From assembly GCA_015680685.1 (NCBI GenBank), contig MNCI01009146.1, forward strand, positions 66,050 to 101,866: a stretch of DNA of 35,817 nucleotides. The letters run 5' to 3'. Position numbers and translations under genes: made by a program. Shown piece after piece: positions 1 through 11,671 of the stretch. The first letter of the stretch is position 1; every line of letters begins with the position of its first letter. The stretch is from Gnetum montanum (lineage: Eukaryota > Streptophyta > Gnetopsida > Gnetales > Gnetaceae). The notes under the pieces were generated by a model, which was not told where the DNA came from, ran no database searches, and saw nothing but the letters and a program-made list of their open reading frames with translations.

Positions 1-963
1 AATGGCAATGAAAATTAGATAGCTAGGCTATTATTAACATTACATGAAGCACGATCACATCTTGAATGGCATGGAAACCTAATGCATGTGCTTCCAAATA
101 AACTACACATTAGGCAAATCATATGGCCATTGCAACATTGGGGCTTGGAGATCATTAGACCCATAATGCCTATGTTTTCTATAGGGCATAGCTTCATAAT
201 AACTACAACCAAGTAGTCCATCAAATGGATTGAGGCTATTCCCCTTAGGAGGACAATATGACAACAAGTTTGTAAATTTGTGTTAGATAACATAGTGATC
301 CATTTTGGCTTACCCATAACCATTATAACAAAAAATGAGCCATAATTTAGCTATGCCAAAACTAAAGCCTTTTATGAGCACTTCGGCATCAAACATTCCT
401 TTTTTTCACCATACTAATCCCAATAAAATGGCCAAGTAGAGAACAACCTTCTCAAGAATATGTTAAGCAATAGCAAATGATGATGGCATGAGCAAATATT
501 CTACGTAGTTTGGACCTACAACACAACATGCCAAACAATGACAGGTATGACAACTTACAACCTTATTTATGGGTCTAAAGTAATTTTTCCACTTAAATTG
601 TAGGTTCCATCACTCCAAGTGATCCTCTCAAACTTCATTGACGAAGCTCAAAAAAACAAGTTGAGAATTGTAAACCTCGACTTAATAAAGGAGGAGCACA
701 TGTAGATGCTTGATTGCATTGAGTGGTATTAAGAAAAGAAATGGAAAAAACATCAACATAACCATTATTAGTGCCTATTCAAGAAAGGGGACCTAGTCCT
801 CAAGGTCATTCACAAACTTGCAAATAAATTCTTAGCCAACTGGGAAGGGTCTTTCTTGGTCCCTAAGGCATATGACAATAGAGCATTCAAGCTTGTTGAT
901 TGAGATAGAAATGAGTTTGTCAATCCAATAAATCATTCATGCTTAATGGTATACTACACCTAG
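1..963 (+). pseudogene. Upstream element: 3' end of pol (integrase), degraded
   Basis: Conceptual translation across frames gives the end of a Ty3/gypsy integrase. The window opens in the zinc-binding region (MAMKIR..LGYY), followed by the catalytic core (WPLQHWGLEII, GHSFIITT, KWIEAIPLRR, DNIVIHFGLPITI, GIKHSFFSPY) and the C-terminal region ending NHSCLMVYYT and a stop at 961-963. It aligns along its length with the outer-element integrase (about 34700-35790) and the inner one (11672-12900). Many in-frame stops and small indels make it non-functional: the CxxC pair is lost and the second catalytic Asp region reads KNEP. The Glu of the DDE triad is still present as NGQVEN. The 5' part of this element lies outside the window. 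Confidence 0.9.
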
Positions 964-964
964 C

Positions 965-1425
965 ATATAACACCATATATAGATCAAACAAGGTAAGCAT
1001 TCATTTTCTACAATTTTAAACTAGCATAGTTCATCCACTATGATACTAAACTAGCACAGCATTCATTTGCTACAATGTTAAATTGGCACCCACACCATTT
1101 GTCTGCTATGATGTTAAACTAGCATAGTTCATCTACTTTGATGTTAAACTGGCATAGCAGATGTGCTATGATGCTACACTAGCATAACACACATTCATTA
1201 TGACGTTAAACTAGCATACCAACATGTCTACTATAGTGTTAAACTAGCACCCAAACTTTACATCCACTACAATGCTAAACTAGCACACAATAATCTACTT
1301 GGACTATAAACTATCACACCATGGTTTGCAAGGACCTTGAACTAGGTTCATATTCTACTAGGACCTTAAACTAGCAAGGATACAATCCACCAAGATCTTA
1401 AACTAGGTATATAGTTAGTCATGCA
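965..1425 (+). repeat. TTAAACTAGCA-motif tandem array after integrase
   Basis: About ten degenerate units of roughly 35-40 bp, each carrying a form of 'gatgttaaactagca' joined to 'tagttcatctacta'. The array starts immediately after the pol stop. It belongs to the same motif class as the arrays at 10795-11670, 15262-15460, 20790-21033, 30405-31030 and 31935-32220. 3' UTR minisatellites are known for Tat/Ogre-type elements. Confidence 0.8.
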
Positions 1426-2657
1426 TAATTCTACAAGCAAGCGAGTGAGTATAACTCTAACTCTCCCCACCTCCCCATTGCCCCCCCTTCCCCTCCCCCC
1501 TCTTTCTACACCACATGGGTAGGTATATTGTATTCCTAGTATGGAGTACCTACAATGGCATAGCCTTTAGAGCACTTGTAGCATTATCACCCCCACCATT
1601 TTACTAGCCTTTTGGACACTTGCAACTAGTGTAGCCTTTGAAGCACTCATGGCATCATGGCCCCTTGCCATTTCATTGGCTTTTTGAGCATCTACAACTA
1701 GTTTGGCCTTTAGAGAACTTGCAACATCATTGGCCCCCATCATTTTATTTGCATTATGTGTTGTATGTTTTTCTTATCTTCTCAGAATTGTGTTTGTAGG
1801 ATGAAGTCCTAGGTAGTCATGAAAATATGCATCTCATCATTGCATCAATTCACCACATTACCCTAATGTGCATGATTGGACTAGGTAAGCCTCTCAAGAA
1901 TGCACATCCCCATTATCCCATTATAGCCTATCTACATCTTCCCTATGAGTTGATACTCTTGCATTCCCCTTGCATAGTCAAGATAGAAAACCCCTCCAAT
2001 TCTTATGTGCTATGACTATATGGCACCTTCTTTACGTCAAACTGTAGAACCTAAGGTGGATGTAACATTAGTCATCCTATGGGAAGCCTCTATTGGCTGG
2101 TCAAAGCCCTAATGGATTTAACACAAACCAACCTAGGAGGAAACACTTGTCCTACATATGTGACATGATTACACAAACACCAAAGCAAAGTCCATCTTGT
2201 GGCATGCAACCCACTTGATGGCAAGCACCTCGCAGTCAACATTTAGCAATGTGCAAAGCCTAAAATAGGTTTGCCCTAGAAAAAAATAGGGGAATTTCCC
2301 CAAGAAATCTAATAGCACTACAATTTTGCAACTAATTGAGCTCTAAATCCACACTGACTCCCTCATGAGAACTTTGATGAGAGGTCAACATTTTCAAGGT
2401 TAGGCCACTCTAGTGCCATGGTCATTTTTAGCCCTGTTGACTCTGCATCCTGCATCATAACATCCTATTTTCACCTCATCTTCCCTTTTATTCCTAGCAC
2501 ATTACCTATAGATTTACTCCTAGAATACCACTATCCATAGCACTCTTGAGCATGGTGCAATGACATTCGATTAGATACTGAAGAGCAATGTTGGTGCTAG
2601 ATCTACTATGATGTTTTGTTGTTTCTTATCATTGCCTCTCGGGCCATTCCTTCAAAT
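1426..2657 (+). other. 3' noncoding region of the upstream element
   Basis: No open frame of note. It contains a C/T-rich tract (about 1458-1508) and several repeats of a 'tagcctttagagcacttgcaacat' type phrase (1560-1740). A block near 1768-1820 ('tttgtaggatga' core) matches the reverse complement of the inner element's 3' noncoding region near 10570-10620, so this stretch is an inherited 3' UTR and not foreign DNA. Confidence 0.65.
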
Positions 2658-2676
2658 GTCAACAAAGAGGGGCCAA
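2658..2676 (+). promoter_or_regulatory. Polypurine tract (plus-strand primer) of the upstream element
   Basis: The sequence gtcaacaaagaggggccaa lies directly before the LTR's TGAAAC start. The inner element has the same block (reverse complement of 9783-9801) directly before its own TGAAACACC LTR start, with one base different. Conservation at both LTR boundaries supports its role as the PPT. Confidence 0.85.
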
Positions 2677-2719
2677 TGAAACATCACCAAATTTGGACTT
2701 CAACATCCTAGGCACAAAA

Positions 2720-4140
2720 TTTTCTAATTTTTCAGACTACACTCTTCACTATCCTAAAGCATAGTCAAGTGTAGTCAACATGAAAGTTTTGCAATTTTTT
2801 CTAAGTATTATGCTAGCCATTGCAAAATTTTCAAGTGTTGAGATTGCACTCTCCATTGCCCCAGAGCATAGTCAGCCTCTCATGAAGAGTGTAGTTAGCA
2901 TGAAGGACCAATTTTTTGTGAAATTTTTCTAACTATGACACTACACTCATCCCTAGTCAGGGGCATAGTCAGCCTCCAGTGGAGAGTGTAGTCATCCCAT
3001 AGCCATTTCTTGCAGAATTTTTCTAACTATGACACTACATTCCTCCTCAATTAGGAGCATAGTCAACCTCCAGTGAAGAGTGTAGTCATCACATAGCCAT
3101 TTTTTGTAAAATTGTTCTAAGTGTAGGACTATGCTCTCCAACAACCCAAAGTATACCCAAGCGTAGTCAGATAGAACAACCTCTAGTGGCCTTGACAACA
3201 TAGCACAGGTACTTAGCTCAGCTCCAACCCATCTTTAGCAAGCATAAAACACCACCAAATTTAGGTGATGATAGCTTAATGGTAAATTTGTTCTAATTTT
3301 TCAACCCATAATCCCACTATTGGGGCTACGCTCTAAAGTGTAGCCAATGTAGCATGCACCATAGAACTAAATTTGCAAAACTTTCTAAGTGTTGACAATA
3401 GTTGCAAAATTGTTTCAAGTGTCTTACTAAACTCCCATTCCTCATACTATAGTCTTGAAGATACTAAGTTTAGTAGCACTTTGGTGGCTAGTTTGCATGG
3501 GTGTCAAGCCAAAAGTTGTTAAGCTAGCTTAGAATGGAAGAAATGATTTGGTAGATTTTCTAACTCCTAAGACTACGCCTCCTACACTCTAGAGCATAGC
3601 TAGCATAGCAAGAATAAGCACTACAATCTTTACTAGATTTTTCTAAGTTTCCATGCTACACCCTATCCCTTCCTACTACACTCATGAGTGTAGCAAGCAT
3701 AGTACTACTGAACTTCAATTTTTTACAAAATTTGCCTAATTGTTACGTTGTGCTCCAGAGCGTAACTAGCATAGAAACATGGCATTGTCTCCGAAAACTT
3801 CCAGAGCTCATCATAGGCCTTTATTCCACCTCATGCACTCCTCTATCAAGCAAGATCAGCAACTTGCACTTTCTTTGCATCCCCTTATGTTCCAAAATTG
3901 TACCTACAGTTCATTCCACATGAAAACGTGGAGAGCATAGTCCTAGAGTGTAGCCTCCAAATTGCATTGTTTTGCACTACTTACAGGTACATTATGATAT
4001 TTTTTCACTTTGGCACATGTAGTCTTGGTAGTGTAGTCATAGTCTGGCATTCTTTTGGGGACCATTAGAGCACACCAAAGCATAGCACTAGTTGCCCCAG
4101 TGGGAGAATAGTAGAGGTCAATGTAGCCTCACCTACCCCC
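2720..4140 (+). repeat. LTR U3 minisatellite with GTGTAGTC / GCATAGTC cores
   Basis: Degenerate repeats of about 90-105 bp, clearest from 2720 to 3200, carry 'gagcatagtcagcctccagtg', 'gagtgtagtcatc' and 'atttttctaactatgacactacac'. Single core words (gcgtagtc, gtgtagcc) continue to about 4140. The short open frames in this stretch are repeat-derived and have no support as genes. Confidence 0.7.
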
Positions 4141-4185
4141 TTTGCCATGTGGCACCTAATCCACAGTTCATGTCAACCCTAACCC

Positions 4186-4193
4186 TATAAATA
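4186..4193 (+). promoter_or_regulatory. LTR TATA box
   Basis: TATAAATA in the context 'aaccctataaatatccc', about 800 bp before the LTR end. This would start the genomic RNA near 4220, leaving an R-U5 of about 770 bp. The inner-family LTRs have a comparable box (26960 and the complement of 8700). Confidence 0.6.
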
Positions 4194-4996
4194 TCCCTAC
4201 ATTTCACATTTTAGGGTTTGGCAATTCATTTTAGTCGTTGGAATTTTAAAATAGTTGGTTGAAAAATTCAAGTAGAAATTGGCATTTTCAAAGTACCTAT
4301 TGGCACCCAAGGCACCTTGAGCACACTGCACACTAGAACATATCAACACCTTGGCAACATCTATGCATCCCATTTAGCACTTTAGTGCACTGCAACCTGT
4401 AGGACACCATGGCAACTAATCCAATAGGCACAAACTTTGTAGAGGATGTCAATCTTCACCGTGGGACACCCTAAAGACTGTGGATATGCTGCTACTGCAC
4501 TTATCTGCACACTGTGTACCTTCTCACCTCTCTTTTGTAATTGCTACACTCCCCATTTGGGGCAATGCCATTCTCTCTCTCTCAAACTCATCTGCATTTT
4601 CAAGCATTTTTTATGCATTTTTCTTTTACATTTTAGTGTTGCATTCACATAGCCTCACTACTTTACACATTTTTACACATGTAAACCATCATTCCTGTGT
4701 TAGGAAGAACCACTACACTCAAGCTTAGTCAACCCTAGTACTACCAAAAACATCCTTAGAATGTGTAGCATTATTTCACAATGTCAGCACTTGCATTTTG
4801 GCTAACCATGCCATCCTCCAATTGTACCCAATACCCTGATTGCAACTAGAAAAGTCCCTATTCAATCAATAAGAGCGCCCAAAGCACTTAGCCTTTATTT
4901 TCTAGCAAGGCCCTTGTGTGGAGGCAAGGTTGAGGCTATGTGCCCATGAAATCCTCAGTGTTCTAGTTGCCAACGATTTTGGTAACTATAATTTTT

Positions 4997-5015
4997 TGGC
5001 ACTAGAAGGAGGGCC
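4997..5015 (+). promoter_or_regulatory. Primer-binding site of the outer element
   Basis: tggcactagaaggagggcc lies six bases after the LTR end and starts with TGG, the complement of a tRNA CCA end. The inner element has tggtgctagaaggagggcc at the same place. The only difference (CA versus TG) is what two independent decays of one CG would leave. The donor tRNA was not assigned. Confidence 0.85.
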
Positions 5016-5422
5016 ACACCATTTCCTTTTGTGTTCAATGGTAGTCCTACATGCTCTCTACACCTCCGTTACTAGCTTTGAACTACCATAGATGTGACAC
5101 CCCTATAGTTGTCTATGAGCCAATTGGTGTAGATTAGTTCCAATTGTCAATTCCCCTAAAACACTACAGGATGGAAGCCAAAGTGTATTTCTTGCACTTG
5201 GACCCTAAACTCTATATGTAAGAAAGAGTGTAGTTTGCTCTCAACATGAGAGCGTAGCAAGCTCTAGCATACTAATTGTCACACCAAAGTTGGAAATTTT
5301 TCCAATAGCACTCTCAGACTTAGCTATCATTTCAACATTTCTATACTTAGCCATTTTCGACAATCATTATACTTGGCCAGTTCTTTTCTAGTGTTGCACC
5401 TTTTGCATCTTCTCATAGCAAC
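5016..5422 (+). other. Leader between PBS and gag, outer element
   Basis: About 400 bp without a coding frame. It holds a few relics of the LTR word family ('gagagcgtagcaagctctag' and 'agagtgtagtttgctctc' near 5225-5265), but no long array like the one in the inner element's leader. Confidence 0.55.
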
Positions 5423-8122
5423 ATGAACCCCAAAGAGCCTTCAACCTCCACCTCAAGCATGGTCATTGTTTGACCTATTTAGCAAAAATTCATAATTAAC
5501 ATTCCCAAGGATAGGGTCCATCTTCATGGGAAGGCAATCCCTCAGGATCTGTAACCAATCTCCTAACCACATGGTGCTTGACAAAGATAAATACAACTTC
5601 CTTTATGAAAAAATCTAGGTGGGCATGCCCATGGATCACCATGATCTAGATGCAAAGTGAGGTTATGAGCTCGTACATTAAAATGGGAGAGAGTACTTCC
5701 CTTCCCCTAATGATCTCATCTCCATCACTGAGACCTTTTGATGGATGCTCAGCCAACTCATCCAATTGAGTGGGTCAAACAAGCATGATGCAACAATCGA
5801 CTATGAGGAGCCCCTATAGGATGGGAAAGAGGAATTTGAGGCTCACTCAAAGAATGAAAATCCCTTCTACATTTCTTTCCTGCCACCTACCTATAATGTT
5901 GCTCCCTTTCAATCTTAGCAATCTTCCTTCTCTAAGGTAGCAACATCTCCCTTGACACCACCTAGGCCAACACCTATTATGGCAAGCCATCAAGTGCATA
6001 CACATCAGGGTGCTAGACCATCTATCATCCCATATTTTGTGATCTTAACATAGTTCGTGTAGTCCTCTATGCTAACATCCATGATGCCAACCTAACCCTA
6101 CATGCATGTAGTGCGGACATCCCAACAATACATGAGTCAAGTGTCATACACCCCACTTGTCTTGGTGGCATCCCCTACAACAGCTGAAGCCACAACCATG
6201 TGATGGGGCCATTTCTATGTACCCTAAGCACAACACATGTAACAACAACACATGCAATAGCCTCCAAAATAGTACACTCAATAGGAATCCCATGTGATTG
6301 CACAACCCTTAGTAGGATCATGGACCACACCAATAACATAGAGTGTTGCACAACCAACATAGCCCACTGCATCCACACCAAGACTAGATCAAGCATTCCA
6401 ACTCATTCAGATGCTCATTGAAAACTTTAAACAGCTTAAGGAAACTTTTTTTGATATGATCTAAGTGATGAAATTTTACTAGAATGACCCTATTAGTCCT
6501 ATTGTCCCATCGTTGACCCTACCACCTAGTGTCCAACTTCCCCAATTCACCAAATATAATGGTGAAGGGGACACCAATGTCCATCTAGTGACCTTTCAAT
6601 CTAAGTGCCTTTTTTCGAAAGCATGGACACATGTAATTATTTGTGTGGTTACCATGTCTGTGATTATCAAGGTGCTAAATTGGTAGCAAGTGCTCGCCAG
6701 GGCCTCTATATCTTCATTGGAGGATTTACTTAGCCAATTTGTCACTTGCTTCAAGTACAACTTGAAGCCTAAGGTGACCCTGGATCAATTCATGTATATC
6801 AAGTAGGGTCATTTAGAACCTGTTCAAAAGTTCATCCAATGATGAAGCACTACACTTAATGAAATCCATGAGATTATCACAGAAATCCACCTACTAGCTA
6901 TTTTTAAAGGCATAGTGAATGACTTCATCAAGTCGAAGTTGTACTACCTTGTCACGCCCCTGAGCCAAATGTTCACTCAAACAAAGAGCATTTAGCATGT
7001 AGGAAAACCTAGTAAGGATCCAACGTACATGTCCTATAAGAATGCACATGCAAAGAGAGACAAGGAGAAGGGTAAGGCAACAAAAATAGTTACAGTGGTG
7101 GCCAATGAGGCCAAGCCAAACAACACCAAATCAATAGCCAAGGTAACCAAGGTTCCAATAAACAACAAGGCAACTGGCTCTAGCATTATAGTGACCAACC
7201 AACCCACACAAACAATGACCACAAGGAAAACTACCCCAAGGCCAAACTTTGAGTGTAAGGACCACTCAATGTATACACCATTATGCATCAAGCCATTGGA
7301 ACTTTTGGGTTAGCTACTTAGTGCTAGGCACATTCAATACAAGAAAATGTCTAAAGATGCTCATAAGTGTTATGATTGCTACTACAAGCTCTTCAAAAAC
7401 CCATTAGTGGCCACACCAAACATGCCTCTGGTTTCTAAGCTCTTTAGGTTGGACTGGTTCTACCATTACCATCAACTACCTTGACATGATATAAACTTAT
7501 ATATGGCTTTATAGGATGACATACAATGCATGATTGACCAAGGCCAACTGGTTCTTAATTCAACCAACCTATTTCACCTAGAAAATCAATCAATTAAGCT
7601 CTACAAAGATCCTCTCAACACAAGTGGCACAAGCTATGTCATCAATGCCATCAGCATTAATGATAATGCAGAACTAGCATGAGAGCCATTTGTGGTTCAT
7701 GTGCCCTCTAATAACATTGTAGCCTCCTCAACATCAACTAGTTCAAGCATACCTTTTATATTTAGAGCACCACCTTGAGCACCCATGAAACCCTTTGTGG
7801 TTAGGCCCCATATCCCATTGTAGCAATAGCAACCCATACACCCTTCATTATTAGGATTTTGCAACGTGCAGATCATTTTCCAAGTTCAATGGTGAGGACC
7901 ACAACAAGCCCTACTCACCCAAGGCCCCATCTCACATACAACACTAGGCAGTTGAGGTGATAGCCTAGGAGGCCAAACAAGCACCTCATTAATTGAATGA
8001 TGAGGAATTGCATGGTGTTAGGTCCATCTAACCCATCCCCTTGTCTACCATTCCTATGGCCACATTAGTTGAAGCTACCACCGTAAGGGATCAACAACCA
8101 AGCACTAAGGCTCATAGGTAGG
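5423..8122 (+). pseudogene. gag: Outer element gag, first part (interrupted by the inner element)
   Basis: The ATG at 5423 (MNPKEPST) corresponds to the inner gag start. Homology with the inner Gag runs throughout in shifting frames: a variable N-terminal part (KYNFLYEKI, EYFPSPNDLI), then the Retrotrans_gag (capsid) region at about 6540-6990 (FTKYNGEGDTNVHL, SISSLEDLLSQFVT, KFIQ, NDFIKSKLYYL). A basic Lys-rich segment follows at 7029-7250. A decayed CxxH-GH-C zinc finger near 7455-7500 has its cysteines replaced by Tyr or lost (FYHYHQLP). A linker with PFVVHVP-type repeats ends at 8122, where the inner element inserted. The sequence resumes at 29064. Multiple TAA/TAG/TGA stops make it non-functional. 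Confidence 0.88.
8118..8122 (+). repeat. Left target-site duplication of the inner element
   Basis: gtagg immediately before the LTR terminus at 8123. The partner gtaga at 29059-29063 differs by one G-to-A change. The outer element's gag-pol homology to the inner one stops at 8122 and resumes at 29064. Confidence 0.75.
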
Positions 8123-8699
8123 TGTACTGTCCAAAATCGTCGGTCTCTAGCTAGAATGAAATAGAAATCAAGAGATCCCTGGATAAGCATAGAAGACTCT
8201 ACCTTCACTTGAGGGTGAGCTCGAACAGACAAAGGTAGAGTACCTTGAGTGGTCTACACGTGGATCATGCAAGGATTTCCTTGAACGTACACTGATATAC
8301 TGTACGCTAGGTTATACGTAAATAGCATAACTAATGTAAAACAGAGCATAAACATACAGGAACATAAATAATAAGCATGCAATAATGAACGAAAAAAATG
8401 TAACAAGTCTTAGAAAAATAGATGTGATAATATTATTGTGAAACTGAAAGTTACAATGCACTGGTCCAACGCAATTGTGAATCTGACGCAAGGCGAATGA
8501 AGAGCCCTGGTGGATGCGCAAGGATGATTGTGTGCTGGTTTAAACTACAGGCACAGCATGAAGGATGTATGCTCAACGTGCAGGGTTGGTCTAGGGTACA
8601 GGTTTTTGTTCGGCTCTTAGTGTTTCTGTGTCTTTGGTTCTTTTTTCTATCTCTGGTTTATTGAAAATTGCCTCCCCTCGATCTAGTGACAAATTGGGA

Positions 8700-8707
8700 T
8701 TTTTATA
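8700..8707 (-). promoter_or_regulatory. LTR TATA box (inner 3' LTR)
   Basis: The sense strand reads TATAAAAA in the context cttgtataaaaatccc. The same place in the other LTR (near 28030) reads tgtatacaaa, a damaged form, and the solo LTR has TATAAAAG at 26960. Confidence 0.6.
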
Positions 8708-8994
8708 CAAGTTTAGACATTAGACTTGGGTTTGAGAGGGGATGATTGGCTATGGAGTGCTAGACTCCTGGGTCAGGTGACATGTAGCATCTTGACCGAG
8801 TGTGAAAGAATGAAATTTTACAAGTGTACGGCGTGCTGCACACTAGCATATACTACTATACGCCAACATATACACGTTGGGTGTGTGAACTTGGCGTACA
8901 GTCTTGATCAAAAGAAAAGAAGTTGCTCAGCCTTTAGATTTAATTCGTATGTCATGAGAATGCTACCTATGGATTTTTAGCTTGGTTGACCTTA

Positions 8995-9610
8995 ATCTGA
9001 CATGGTCTTGAAGAGCTTCGATTGGTATACTGGGTGTACACATTGTACATGCTGGGTGTATACGTTGGGCGTACACGCTGTTCGTCTACGCTGGGCGTAT
9101 ACGTTGAGTGTCTATTCTGGGCATGCAAGATGCACATGCTCAGCATATGAACTACAAAGTACATGATGTCAAGACCAAAATTCATCTTTCTGGAGCTCAT
9201 GATGACACCTGATAATTGCTCTGTTGCTGGGAGTTGATGCTTTATACAGGATCTTACTCTGAAGTGCAGTTACTATGCCATCTTTGGGATTGCATGTTGG
9301 GGGTATATGTTAGTCATACATGCCAAGCGTATATGTGAGGCATGTACACTAGGTGTATACACTAGATGTATATGCTGGGAACATATGTTGGGCATATACA
9401 CTGGGAATGTATGCTAGGCATATACGTTGGGAATGTATGTTGGACGTGTACAGTGGGCATATACGCTGCATACTGCATACTTAGTGAGAACTGCTTCTTA
9501 TTGAGTTCTCATATACGCTGCATACACTGGGCATATACGCTGCATACTGCATGCTGCATACACTGGGCATATACACTGCATACGTTGGGAATGTATGTTG
9601 CCATGTTTGA
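8995..9610. repeat. LTR minisatellite, GTATACGCTGGGCGTA core
   Basis: Irregular 12-20-bp units with the words 'gctgggcgtatacg', 'ttgggcatatac' and 'gctgcatac'. The same array is present in the other LTR copies at 28330-28850 and (reverse orientation) 26490-26930, with different lengths. This accounts for most of the LTR length variation. Confidence 0.85.
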
Positions 9611-9782
9611 TACCAGATGTTGTTATGGTTGTCTACGGGTCACAGGGAACTGCTTCTTATTGAGCTCGACTCTACTTGAAGCTTTCTGTGAGGCCCTCAG
9701 GCTTTAGTCATGCTGGGAAGTGTCATGAGTTGGCTCGATTCTTGTTGGAGAAGTACTAAGCTTAGAATTTTGTGGTGTTTCA

Positions 9783-9801
9783 TTGGCCTCTCTTTGTTGA
9801 C
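9783..9801 (-). promoter_or_regulatory. Polypurine tract of the inner element
   Basis: The sense strand reads gtcaacaaagagaggccaa and is followed directly by the LTR start. It differs by one base from the PPT at 2658-2676. Confidence 0.85.
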
Positions 9802-10794
9802 GCTTGGAGGAATCAACCCAAGAGGCATTGACAAAGAAGTACAAAACACCACAAGCAACTTAGTAGTATTATCCTTCGACACTAGACCAGATGTCATCGC
9901 ACCGTGTCCAGTAGTACATGAAGTTTGTAGCTAGATAGGAAAATGGAAATTGTGGGGATTGGGAACTGATCAAGGGATTGTGTATGGTAAAGGGGATGCT
10001 CTGGTGTGTATATGGATCATGTTAATCCTTTTCAATAGCGATTGTTTAGCAGACTCAGAATCAAGACATGAGATGTGCATCCTTTGATGGAACAAGACTC
10101 TTGCTTGGTGTTTAAGAGGACTTGTTGGCACAACCAAGGCCATGTGATGAGGTGTTGTGTTCTTTGGAGGAACAGGGCCTTTATTTAATGTTTCAAGGGA
10201 ACCTGTTGGTGGAGACCCAAAGCCATGCAACGAGATATTACTTGATCATTTAAGACATAAGCATTTGCTTTCACAGCAACTACCTTCCCGCCAACGGCTT
10301 ATATGGGAAGGGCCGCATTTTTTTTTACGCATGCTCAGATGCCATGTTGTGAGTTGTGACTGCTCAAGAGTGGTACAGTGTGCGACAGTGTGTTCAATGT
10401 TTCAGGCTATATTGGGTGTGTCCGGGATGTGATTAAGTGGGCGATGTTGAGGGATAGGTGGGGCATGTAACGAGAGATGTACTAGTGAATGGCTTGACTA
10501 GTCTTGTCACGTGTGTTATGAACAATGTATTACCTTGCTACTATGACGAAGTGCATTCTTGTACGAACACCTCTGAGTGTCATCCTACAAACAAAACTCC
10601 AAGAAGACAAGAAAACCATGAGTGAGTAGGCAAGCTTAGACTCGAATAGCTACTGATGAAATTAAGGCAATAGATGAATTTTCAGGCACTGTATATGAAT
10701 AGCAACAATGTTGTCAGGATCGGAAAATGATGAGCGAGGTAGTAGCTCTGATGAAGCTTGAATGCAGCCACAGATCGAGGAACCAAAGATGAAA
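9802..10794 (-). other. 3' noncoding region of the inner element
   Basis: No coding region is supported. It contains an imperfect tandem pair of about 70 bp (10085-10150 and 10155-10230: 'aacaggg/aacaagactc ... cctgttgg ... aaagccatg'). A block near 10570-10620 (sense 'tttgtaggatga') is shared with the upstream element's 3' region near 1768-1820. Confidence 0.6.
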
Positions 10795-11670
10795 TTACTA
10801 GTTTATATTCATAGCTAACTATCATGGGTTAGTTTTATGTCATGACCCATTGGACATTGCTCGTTTAGGGTCGTGGCGGATGGTACATTGCTAGTTTCTA
10901 GTCTTGCTAGACTGTGAAGAGGCAAACTAGTTTATAGTCTTAGTGGACTTTGGCGAATGAGATTGCGGTAGTTTAATATCATACTGGACGAATGCTAGTT
11001 TATTTTCATTGTGAACATTTTGTGGTATCAGTTTACCGTCATGATGCCAGGACGAGCTGTGGTATCAGTTTACCATCATGATGCCATGACGAGCTGTGGT
11101 ATCAGATTACCATCATGATGCCAGGACAACTTGTGGTATTAGTTTACCATCATGATGCCAGGACGAGCTGTGGTATCAGTTTACCGTCATGATGCTAGGA
11201 CGAGATGTGGTATCAGTTTACCATCATGATGCTAGGACGAGCTGTGGTATCAGTTTACCATCATATTACCAAGACGAGCTGTGGTATCAGTTTATCATCA
11301 TGATGCTAGGACGAGCTGAGGTATCAGTTTATCATCATGATACTAGGATATCATTTTACCATCATGATGCTAGGACAAACTGTGGTATCAGTTTATCGTC
11401 ATGATGCCAGGACAAGCTATGGTATCAATTTACCGTCGTGATGCCAGGACGAGCTGTGGTATCAATTTACCGTCATGATGCTAGGACAAGCTGTGGTATC
11501 AGTTTAGCATCATGATGCTAGGATGAGCTGTGGTATCAGTTTACCATCATGATGCCAGGACAAGCTATGGTATTAGTTTACCGTCATGATGCCAAGACGA
11601 GCTGTGGTATCAGTTTTCCATCATGATGCTAGGATGAGCTGTGTTATCAGTTTACCGTCATGATTCCATG
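10795..11670 (-). repeat. 37-bp tandem array after integrase
   Basis: About 18 regular copies from 11000 to 11670 of a unit reading 'gtggtatcagtttaccatcatgatgccaggacgagct' in shorter form: ggtatcagttta-ccatcatgatg-ccaggacgagct. More degenerate 'ctagtttatagtc' units run from 10795 to 11000. It abuts the pol stop at 11672. The open frame at 11189-11404 is repeat translation and not a gene. Position and content match the array at 965-1425. Confidence 0.92.
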
Positions 11671-11671
11671 C

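Larger units (their letters stand above)
2677..4990 (+). mobile_element. LTR shared by the upstream and outer elements (2.3 kb)
   Basis: It begins TGAAACATCACC, matching the sense start of the inner element's LTRs (TGAAACACCAC), and ends acgattttggtaactata, aligning with the inner LTR end (gacagtataca or gacagtaca); the terminal CA has become TA. It is flanked by a PPT on the left and a PBS on the right. It is therefore the 3' LTR of the upstream element and the 5' LTR of the outer element at once, and only one copy is present. It has a TATA box at 4186 and an AATAAG-type signal near 4866. U3 is filled with a roughly 100-bp minisatellite. Confidence 0.85.
8123..9782 (-). mobile_element. 3' LTR of the inner element
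   Basis: 1660 bp. On the + strand it runs from tgtactgtccaaaatcg to gaattttgtggtgtttca; on the element's sense strand it starts TGAAACACCAC. It matches 26204-26323 plus 27558-29058 along its length, differing mainly in the length of the internal minisatellite. The small open frames inside it are repeat translations. Confidence 0.88.

Noticed and set aside
1458-1508. C/T-rich tract as a polypyrimidine/PPT on the other strand
   Set aside because: The real PPT is at 2658-2676, matched in the inner element and abutting the LTR start; this tract abuts nothing.
3684-4728. Small + frames of 68-82 codons
   Set aside because: They lie within the LTR between PPT and PBS and show no homology or splice continuity.
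7034-7291. 85-codon - strand frame with hydrophobic character
   Set aside because: Shadow of the basic Lys-rich segment of the outer gag on the + strand.
9366-9707. 113-codon frame on + (MYMLGTYVGHIHW...)
   Set aside because: Covers the LTR minisatellite; repeat-derived and not conserved in the other LTRs.
11189-11404. Open frame of 71 codons with a repeating VYHHDARTSCGIS pattern
   Set aside because: It is the translation of the 37-bp tandem array; the pattern follows the DNA period and has no independent support.
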